A model generated the notes under the pieces. That model had not been told where the DNA came from, ran no database searches, and was given only the letters and a program-made list of their open reading frames with translations. A program made the translations under genes and the position numbers. From positions 1-21,603 of the forward strand of contig CAKQRB010000059.1 in assembly GCA_934271195.1 (NCBI GenBank): a stretch of DNA of 21,603 nt. The letters are read 5' to 3'. Origin of the DNA: an uncultured Alphaproteobacteria bacterium (lineage in GTDB: Bacteria > Pseudomonadota > Alphaproteobacteria > RF32 > CAG-239). Of this stretch, positions 16,611-21,603 are shown piece by piece (within the stretch, counting starts at the first letter, position 1; each line of letters starts with the position of its first letter).

Positions 16611-17000
16611 TTATTTTAATTTTTTCAGTTCTTTTAACGCCCCGTCAACATATTCGGCCATCTCTGGCGAACAGTGGTCTTCGTCCCGTACTTTTTCAAA
16701 TATTTCAATAATCTCCCGACGATATTTACTGCTGTTTTTGGCAATCTCGGTCATGTTAAAAACAGCGGCACAAAAAATCTGATAATTGTCGACCTCAAGT
16801 TGTTTGGCCAAGGCAAGATACGGCGGGGTATAGACATCTTTTATCTTTGTCAGACTTTTCTCATAGGCAGCCTGCTGAATTTTGCGCGCCATGTTCTCAG
16901 TGATTTTTGACTTATTATCCGCTCCGAGAAAACGGCCGGTATTTTTTACAAAAGATTTTATTTTTTCAATCAGCGCAAACTGGCTGGCATTTTTAGGCAT
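16611..17000 (-). CDS. Small helical protein of unknown function
   Basis: 129 residues with no recognised family. It has no signal peptide or membrane segment. It is rich in Lys/Glu and predicted by eye to be almost entirely helical. One conserved-looking central stretch is YTPPYLALAKQLEVDNYQ (57-74). There are two cysteines (in FCAAVF and DHCSPE), and the C terminus is basic (GALKELKKLK). The ATG has a good ribosome site, GAGAAGGGG, seven bases upstream, and codon use resembles the neighbours, so it is likely real. It is single-gene on the left, with the shared terminator after it and the phosphoethanolamine transferase gene upstream on the same strand after 64 bases, so co-transcription is possible. 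Confidence 0.7.
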   Translation of the reverse strand: MPKNASQFALIEKIKSFVKNTGRFLGADNKSKITENMARKIQQAAYEKSLTKIKDVYTPPYLALAKQLEVDNYQIFCAAVFNMTEIAKNSSKYRREIIEIFEKVRDEDHCSPEMAEYVDGALKELKKLK

Positions 17001-17064
17001 GGCATTACCCCTTCTCCAAAATATTTTATTTTAATATAAATGCTTTTGCCACAAAAATCCAGCA

Positions 17065-18651
17065 TTATCGTTTTGATTGCCTGCAAGGCGCAAAAATATC
17101 CAGATCCGAACGATAGTGTTTGATTTCTACGCCGGCCAGACCCAGCAGAGAATGGAAGAGATTATCATGCGATATTTGTTTTTGGCTTTGACGGCGCAGG
17201 CAAGAACGGCTGTAGTTCATGTTTTTGACAGCAGAATCCGGCATCCATACCCAAAAGGGAACTTCCTTTTGATAATCCGGCGCATAATCGTACACGGCCG
17301 AATGAAGATACATATCGTCTTCTCCCAAAGACTCGCCGTGATCCGACGTATAGATAACGACAAGGTTGTATTTATCTTCCAGAGGCTGCAATTTTCTGAG
17401 CAAATCCGCTACCACGTGGCTGGTATAGGCAATGCTGTTGTCATAGGTGTTGCGAATCTGCCGGAGAGCGCAGTTTTTTAAGACTTCATCCTTGCAAACA
17501 GGTTTATAAATTTCAAATTCTTCCGGATAACGCAGAAAATAATCCGGTCCGTGGCTGCCGTGCTGATGCAGGACAATTACGGCCTTGTCTCCCATTGTCT
17601 GCACCTTTTCGGCAATATCATTGTTCATCAGTTCATCATAACATTTGCCGTTCTGACAGAAAATTTCCGTCGGAATGCGGTTGCAGTTGCCTTTGCAGCT
17701 GGAATTGTTCTCACGCCACAAAAGCTGATATCCATTATAAGCCAGCACATCCAAAACATTTTCGGTATAGGAAGACGAACCGGCAACAAAGTTTGTTCTT
17801 TCATACGGAGAAAACAGGCAAGGTACGGATATGGCCGTCGATGTGCCACAGGCTTGGGCTTTTTTGAAGATCATCATCTCTTTGGCAAAAGGCCTCAGCG
17901 CCTTATTGGTATCACGCCCATAACCATTCAGAGAAAAATTTGCGGCACGGGCACTTTCTCCAACAATCACGATAAACAAGTTCTTACGGCCGTTATCTTT
18001 CCAGTAAGCATTTAATTCCGCTTTTTTATCCAGCGGCCTGAAATCATGATGTTTGTGCATGATTTTGAGCGCCGAAACAGTCGAATCGATATAATTGCTC
18101 GGCATTAATGTATAAAGAAGCCGTTTGTGCTCCTGCACAAAAGTATCCAAACGGGAGGCAAAAGGCAGGATAATCAGGCCTGACAAGATGCCGGCAGCGG
18201 CAATTACTGCCAGTCTGATTTTTCCTTCACGCCGGAATGTTGCATATTCTACTTGGGTTTTTGATAACAAAAACAACGGCAAGATGCAAAAAAAGACTGT
18301 AAATGCAATCATCTCCGCACTCAGCAGGCCTTCAACCTCCGCCGTATCGGTTTGAAACACGTTAAGCATCATGACCTTGTCAACCGCCACATTATAAGTT
18401 TGCATAAAATATAATGCAGCCAGGTTGCCGACAATAAAAAATGCCGCCAGCCATTTTTCCAGCTTTTTTACAAACAACACGGAATAAGCACCGCAAAATA
18501 TACAAAACAAGATAATTCCGGTCAGCAGACAAAAAAGCACTCCGGCAGCGACATATATTTTGCTCAGAAATGTATAATTATAGCCTACGGAAATCAACGC
18601 CGAAAGCAAGATAAACCTGAGCGAACTTATTTTAAAATAATATCTTTTCAT
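17065..18651 (-). CDS. eptA: EptA-type lipid A phosphoethanolamine transferase
   Basis: 528 residues. It moves phosphoethanolamine from phosphatidylethanolamine to lipid A on the periplasmic face of the inner membrane, lowering negative surface charge. The N-terminal half (DUF1705-like) has about five membrane segments (near 12-28, 32-55, 66-84, 112-130, 146-164) and the EptA-typical NVFQTDTAEVEGLL. The sulfatase-fold domain has Glu232 in VGESAR, ACGTSTAISVPC with the nucleophile probably Thr272 and a Cys268-Cys278 disulfide by analogy to MCR-1, His367 in GSHGPDY, and Asp437-His438 in YTSDHGESLGE. Extra cysteines (319, 323, 332, 337, 386, 394) fit the family's disulfides. All catalytic positions are present. 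No PmrA-type box was recognised upstream. An OpgE/EptB-like substrate is possible, but the motifs favour EptA. Confidence 0.88.
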   Translation of the reverse strand: MKRYYFKISSLRFILLSALISVGYNYTFLSKIYVAAGVLFCLLTGIILFCIFCGAYSVLFVKKLEKWLAAFFIVGNLAALYFMQTYNVAVDKVMMLNVFQTDTAEVEGLLSAEMIAFTVFFCILPLFLLSKTQVEYATFRREGKIRLAVIAAAGILSGLIILPFASRLDTFVQEHKRLLYTLMPSNYIDSTVSALKIMHKHHDFRPLDKKAELNAYWKDNGRKNLFIVIVGESARAANFSLNGYGRDTNKALRPFAKEMMIFKKAQACGTSTAISVPCLFSPYERTNFVAGSSSYTENVLDVLAYNGYQLLWRENNSSCKGNCNRIPTEIFCQNGKCYDELMNNDIAEKVQTMGDKAVIVLHQHGSHGPDYFLRYPEEFEIYKPVCKDEVLKNCALRQIRNTYDNSIAYTSHVVADLLRKLQPLEDKYNLVVIYTSDHGESLGEDDMYLHSAVYDYAPDYQKEVPFWVWMPDSAVKNMNYSRSCLRRQSQKQISHDNLFHSLLGLAGVEIKHYRSDLDIFAPCRQSKR

Positions 18652-18653
18652 CA

Positions 18654-18686
18654 GTAAACTTTTACCGTCCTCAAATTTTATAAAAT
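18654..18686 (-). promoter_or_regulatory. Two short dyads upstream of eptA
   Basis: GTAAA-CT-TTTAC (18654-18665) touches the eptA start region, and a perfect palindrome ATTTTATAAAAT (18675-18686) lies just upstream. The latter contains a TATAAA-like -10. They could be operator or promoter elements, but AT-rich dyads arise easily by chance. Confidence 0.25.
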
Positions 18687-18751
18687 CTCAAACACCTTAG
18701 CGGCTTATAAATAAAAGTAAAGAGAGTTGCCGAGTAATTAACAGTAAGCTT

Positions 18752-19168
18752 TTATTTTTCAGTCTTCTTTTCGACTTTGACTTCTGTGCGGGACTGCCAT
18801 AATTTTTGCACACGCTGCCACAAGCCGAGTTTTTCTTCACAGCTTTGGTTTTCGGCATTCCAGACACCATCGTTGTTTTTGCACTGAATTTCATCATAAT
18901 GGCTGACATGATACCAACTGACAATAACAAATACGACCAACAGCAACACCAACACGATTTTGATGACGGCTTTGGCAAATATCCATATCAGCCACAGGCA
19001 GCAGATCCCGATCAGCATCATTTTATCGGTTGTGGGAGAAATCTGAAAAACATAAGCCAGCAAAGCGTAATAAGTAGCAAAAAGAAAGAACGTGATATTT
19101 ACAATATTGCGCAGAAAAAAGAGAACAAATTTTTTCCAACGTTTTTTTTCTGTCTGTTCTTCACTCAT
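18752..19168 (-). CDS. Small inner-membrane protein of unknown function
   Basis: 138 residues with no family recognised. A charged cytoplasmic N terminus (MSEEQTEKKRWKK) is followed by three hydrophobic segments (about 14-41, 50-66, 68-86). A short hydrophilic region then carries QCKNNDGVWNAENQSCEEK, with Cys96 and Cys110 likely to pair in the periplasm. The C-terminal tail is Lys/Glu-rich. The C-x3-DG-x-W-x6-C pattern recurs in many small exported or membrane proteins. The ATG has a strong site (AAGGAG, seven bases upstream). It lies between tRNA-Asp and eptA, 100 bases from the latter, and might be read with it. No promoter was recognised immediately upstream. Confidence 0.75.
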   Translation of the reverse strand: MSEEQTEKKRWKKFVLFFLRNIVNITFFLFATYYALLAYVFQISPTTDKMMLIGICCLWLIWIFAKAVIKIVLVLLLVVFVIVSWYHVSHYDEIQCKNNDGVWNAENQSCEEKLGLWQRVQKLWQSRTEVKVEKKTEK

Positions 19169-19256
19169 TTCATATCTCCTTCAGGGTGTTTCAACAGTCT
19201 GGCGGCAAAAATTGGTTCTACGTCAAAGTTGGAGGCCAAAGCAGTATCCAAGATTA

Positions 19257-19281
19257 TAAAAAAGCCGCCATAAAGGCGGCT
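19257..19281 (-). terminator. Rho-independent terminator after tRNA-Asp
   Basis: On the minus strand AGCCGCC-TTTAT-GGCGGCT is followed by a T-run (TTTTTT). A GC-rich 7-bp stem lies 10 bases after the tRNA CCA end. This is a standard terminator for the tRNA transcript. Confidence 0.88.
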
Positions 19282-19290
19282 GTTTTATAA

Positions 19291-19367
19291 TGGCGGGAGC
19301 GACGAGGCTCGAACTCGCGACCCCATGCGTGACAGGCATGTATTCTAACCAGCTGAACTACGCCCCC
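19291..19367 (-). tRNA. tRNA-Asp (anticodon GTC)
   Basis: 77 nt on the minus strand, with CCA encoded (19293-19291) and a G discriminator base. The acceptor stem GGGGGCG pairs with CGCTCCC (one G-U). The D-arm is GTTCAGCTGGTTAGAAT, the anticodon arm CATGC-CTGTCAC-GCATG with GTC at 19333-19331, and the T-arm contains GTTCGAGCC. It closely resembles E. coli tRNA-Asp through the anticodon region. It has its own promoter and terminator. Confidence 0.97.
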
Positions 19368-19380
19368 GTAAGATGAGTTT

Positions 19381-19409
19381 CTTATATAGGGAAAAAAAAT
19401 TAAATGCAA
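19381..19409 (-). promoter_or_regulatory. tRNA-Asp promoter candidate
   Basis: On the minus strand TTGCAT (19409-19404) and TATAAG (19386-19381) are 17 bases apart. Transcription would start about 7 bases before the mature tRNA 5' end. The -10 is good and the -35 keeps only TTG. Confidence 0.5.
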
Positions 19410-19561
19410 GCACTTTTTTTAATTTTGTTAAAAAATTTTTCATTTCTTTTACATAGAATTCTATTTATGCACGGTGTAAAATAATTTTGTTTGTGTTTTC
19501 CGACAAAGAAATATATAGTTTTTTTGTTTTGGTTTAACTTGTATCTGAAAAGATTAATTGG

Positions 19562-21007
19562 ATGAAGCCATTAAAAAAGTATTTTAACTTTGATTTTAAC
19601 ACCCAGAAAAACCATAAAATAATGACTGTTGCCTATGCAGTTGCCATTATTTTTGCATTTGTGGTGTCTTTGTCAAACAATAATAATGTCAGCGCTTCAG
19701 TTTCCAGAGACGACCTGAGCAGGGATCTTGCCGAAGAAGTTACTCTGGCCGCCGAAACCACGGAAGAAAATCCCGAGACCTCGCCGGTCTATTCTGACAA
19801 TGCCGTCGGCAACATACGCAGCCTGTTTGAAAAAGTTATCAGCGAATCTGTTGAAAAGACCATTGAAAAAGAAATTATTGTGCAAAAAGGCGATTCCTTC
19901 ATCTCTATTCTTAATGACCTCGGACTGTGTTACACCGAATCTCACAGAATTTATCAAGTTCTTAAAAAAGTTTACAACCCCACAAGTTTAAAAGTTGGAC
20001 AGAAAATTTCAGTTACAACAAAAATTGATTCTCACAAGCATGAGCTTTTGAGTATTGAAAATATTACAATCGAACCCAAAATTGGCCTGCGTTATATCTT
20101 AAAGAAAAATGATAAAGCCCAATATGTGGCTTTAGAGATCAAAGATGAGCTGGTAGAAGAAGTCAACAGCGCCGCCGGTGTTATCAACGGAACGGTTTCG
20201 ACCGCGCTTCGCGCTCAGGGCGTACCTTCCAAAATTGTAAACAATTTTATTAAAATTTTTGCTTATTCAGTTGATTTCCGCAGAGAAGTCCGTAAAGGCG
20301 ACAGGTTTGAAATTGTTTTTGAAAACAATATCACTCCCGACGGAAAAGTCGTAAAATCCGGAGATATCTTGTATGCAGCACTTAAACTGCGCAAAACAAA
20401 GCTGGAACTTTATCGCTATACTGATGCAAACGGCACCGTCGGCTATTATAATGAAAAAGGCCAGGCTATGAAAAAGTTTCTGCATCGCAAGCCGATGTCT
20501 TATCAGCAGGCCAGAATTTCTTCGCCTTTCGGTAAGCGCAGACACCCTATTCACAAAGATATACGCATTCACTGGGGGGTTGACTACGCCGCCCCGAAAA
20601 ATTCTTTAATTTATGCCGGCGGAGACGGTGTTGTTACCGTTGCAAAGTACAACGGCGGGTATGGCAATTACATCAAAATCAGACACAATTCCGAATATTC
20701 TACGGCTTACGGACATCTGAACAAGTTTGCCAAAGGCATTAAACCCGGTGTGCGCGTAAAACAAGGACAATTAATCGGGTATGTCGGCAGTACCGGAAGA
20801 TCTACCGGCCCACACCTGCATTATGAAGTGATTCACAAAGGTCGGCGCGTTAATCCGACAACGATTAAAGCGGCAACGGGAGAAAATCTCGGCGGGAAGA
20901 ATTTGCAAAAGTTCAAACGGATTGTTGCCGACATCAAACAATCTTATTCCAAGATGTTTGCTGAAAACGAATCCAAAAGTGTGCAGACAAAACTTTCACA
21001 ACGCTAA
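19562..21007 (+). CDS. LysM-like / M23 peptidoglycan endopeptidase (MepM-like)
   Basis: 481 residues. An uncleaved or weakly cleaved N-terminal membrane segment (about 22-38) is followed by an Asn/Ser-rich and acidic linker. An OapA/LysM-like domain (about 104-152: VQKGDSFISILNDLG ... LKVGQKISV) and a beta-rich middle domain (about 170-300) precede the M23 domain (about 315-435). Zinc-site residues are His337 and Asp341 in HWGVDYAAP, and His420 in HLH, with His385 (YGH) and His418 as catalytic partners. All are present, so it should be an active D,D-endopeptidase rather than an EnvC-type inactive activator. It likely cuts cross-links to allow wall growth. The start has no good ribosome site; a second Met at 21 (19622) has none either. 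It stands alone, diverging from tRNA-Asp. Confidence 0.9.
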   Translation: MKPLKKYFNFDFNTQKNHKIMTVAYAVAIIFAFVVSLSNNNNVSASVSRDDLSRDLAEEVTLAAETTEENPETSPVYSDNAVGNIRSLFEKVISESVEKTIEKEIIVQKGDSFISILNDLGLCYTESHRIYQVLKKVYNPTSLKVGQKISVTTKIDSHKHELLSIENITIEPKIGLRYILKKNDKAQYVALEIKDELVEEVNSAAGVINGTVSTALRAQGVPSKIVNNFIKIFAYSVDFRREVRKGDRFEIVFENNITPDGKVVKSGDILYAALKLRKTKLELYRYTDANGTVGYYNEKGQAMKKFLHRKPMSYQQARISSPFGKRRHPIHKDIRIHWGVDYAAPKNSLIYAGGDGVVTVAKYNGGYGNYIKIRHNSEYSTAYGHLNKFAKGIKPGVRVKQGQLIGYVGSTGRSTGPHLHYEVIHKGRRVNPTTIKAATGENLGGKNLQKFKRIVADIKQSYSKMFAENESKSVQTKLSQR

Positions 21008-21275
21008 TTTTGCCGAACCTCGACTGTGTCAGTTTGCGCGCTATTCTGAGGCCAGCGGTACTCTGACGGAGATGTGACGGGAGAACGTGCTTTGAAGCAT
21101 TATCTACCTGCTCGCACAGGCAGCATTATGGCCGAACCATAAAAAACCCCGCCAAGACTGAACTATACCCCTAGAAGGAAGGAAGGGAGGGAGTATGTAA
21201 GACATCAATCCCATTTTTTATCACTCATATACAACCTTCAAATTTGTAAATTGCTAATAAAAGCCGAAAGGACAA
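21008..21275. other. Convergent spacer with a GC-richer, non-coding block
   Basis: No gene-like frame was found. Positions 21012-21138 are clearly richer in G and C than the surrounding AT-rich DNA and are bounded by two direct copies of GCCGAACC (21012-21019 and 21131-21138). Inside are small inverted repeats: GTCAG/CTGAC, TGCT-TTGA-AGCA and CCTG/CAGG. A perfect TTATGG-CCGAA-CCATAA hairpin covers 21126-21142. A 21-base all-purine tract covers 21173-21193. No convincing terminator serves the M23 gene. A structured RNA is possible, but none of tmRNA, SRP RNA, RNase P RNA or 5S rRNA was recognised. Confidence 0.4.
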
Positions 21276-21603
21276 CTACTCGCAGCTTAAATGCTGAGTT
21301 ATGATCTTGTTGGAGTTGTTTATTTTGTAACCAGAGAAGCGCGGGGTACCGCCGGAGGCTCGACAACTAGCGTGCATATCACTACAATCAAGGTCTTTCC
21401 AATAATCCTTACATCCATAGTACGTTGTTCCAGCGATATCATCACAGCACAAACCGTTCGTTGGCGCAGGATTATAACATGCACCATCATAACACTTCTG
21501 CACGATCAAGCACTTGCTGCTGCCGCAGGCCTCGTAATAAGCCGTGCCATTTTTCGTACAGGCCTTGTCGCCCACGTTTTTACACTGCGAGTCGCAGGTT
21601 GCT
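21276..21603 (-). CDS. Cysteine-rich, probably secreted protein (5' end beyond window)
   Basis: The frame is open to the right edge (108 visible residues), so the N terminus is missing. An internal GTG at 21575 is not needed as a start. The visible part has 13 cysteines and is rich in Gly, Asn, Asp and Tyr. A related motif occurs twice, GTAYYEAC and GTTYYGC, each followed by further cysteines, which suggests repeated disulfide-knotted modules. It ends HLSCE with no sorting signal or membrane segment. No family was recognised. The composition points to an exported surface or secreted protein stabilised by disulfides. Codon choice (more CG-ending codons) differs slightly from the neighbouring housekeeping genes. 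A large repetitive adhesin is one possibility, unproven. Confidence 0.65.
   Translation of the reverse strand, partial: ATCDSQCKNVGDKACTKNGTAYYEACGSSKCLIVQKCYDGACYNPAPTNGLCCDDIAGTTYYGCKDYWKDLDCSDMHASCRASGGTPRFSGYKINNSNKIITQHLSCE

Noticed and set aside
21140..21175. tRNA-like 5' fragment on the minus strand (GGGGTATAGTTCAGT)
   Set aside because: Only the first part resembles a tRNA D-arm. There is no matching acceptor, anticodon or T-arm.
1..21603. CRISPR array, insertion sequence, prophage or integrase genes
   Set aside because: No regularly spaced repeats, transposase motifs or phage-type genes were seen on either strand.

Overview
The window is a moderate-to-low GC chromosomal segment from an alphaproteobacterium. 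The main evidence is the divergent arrangement rne / amiC-mrcA-prfB, a gene order familiar from many alphaproteobacteria. Supporting evidence is a large acidic insertion in the RNase E S1 domain, a Trp-Trp motif at the RNase E C terminus, and an M48-TPR protease overlapping the end of rne. The species cannot be named from sequence alone. The cysteine-rich secreted-type protein at the right edge and the AT-rich spacers suggest a host-associated lineage, but that is inference.

Layout. (1) Positions 1-8009, minus strand, form a cell-envelope and translation cluster read right to left: amiC amidase, mrcA (PBP1A), prfB with an intact programmed +1 frameshift, a membrane-anchored alpha/beta hydrolase, and a YhdP/DUF3971 AsmA-like protein cut by the left edge. 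(2) Positions 8010-8524 are a long spacer. Its right part is a run of small hairpins in the presumed 5' leader of rne. (3) Positions 8525-12447, plus strand: rne and an overlapping exported M48-TPR protease. (4) Positions 12448-12804: a spacer ending in a strong bidirectional terminator. (5) secA (minus) and a PpiC-type periplasmic foldase (plus) diverge from a 179-bp promoter region that contains a perfect 12-bp palindrome. (6) Positions 16611-19367, minus strand: a small helical unknown protein, an EptA-type phosphoethanolamine transferase, a small membrane protein, and tRNA-Asp(GTC) with its promoter and terminator. (7) Positions 19562-21007, plus strand: a LysM-like/M23 peptidoglycan endopeptidase. 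(8) Positions 21008-21275: a GC-richer, unexplained convergent spacer. (9) Positions 21276 to the right edge: the C-terminal part of a cysteine-rich protein.

The shared theme is envelope construction and protein export: peptidoglycan synthesis (mrcA), septal and sidewall hydrolysis (amiC, M23), outer-membrane lipid handling (DUF3971), lipid A modification (EptA), Sec export (secA), and periplasmic folding and quality control (PpiC, M48-TPR). RNA turnover (rne) and termination (prfB) are interleaved. No CRISPR array, insertion sequence, integrase or phage gene was seen. The least explained parts are the rne leader, the 12.45-12.76 kb spacer, the 21.0-21.2 kb block and the cysteine-rich protein.
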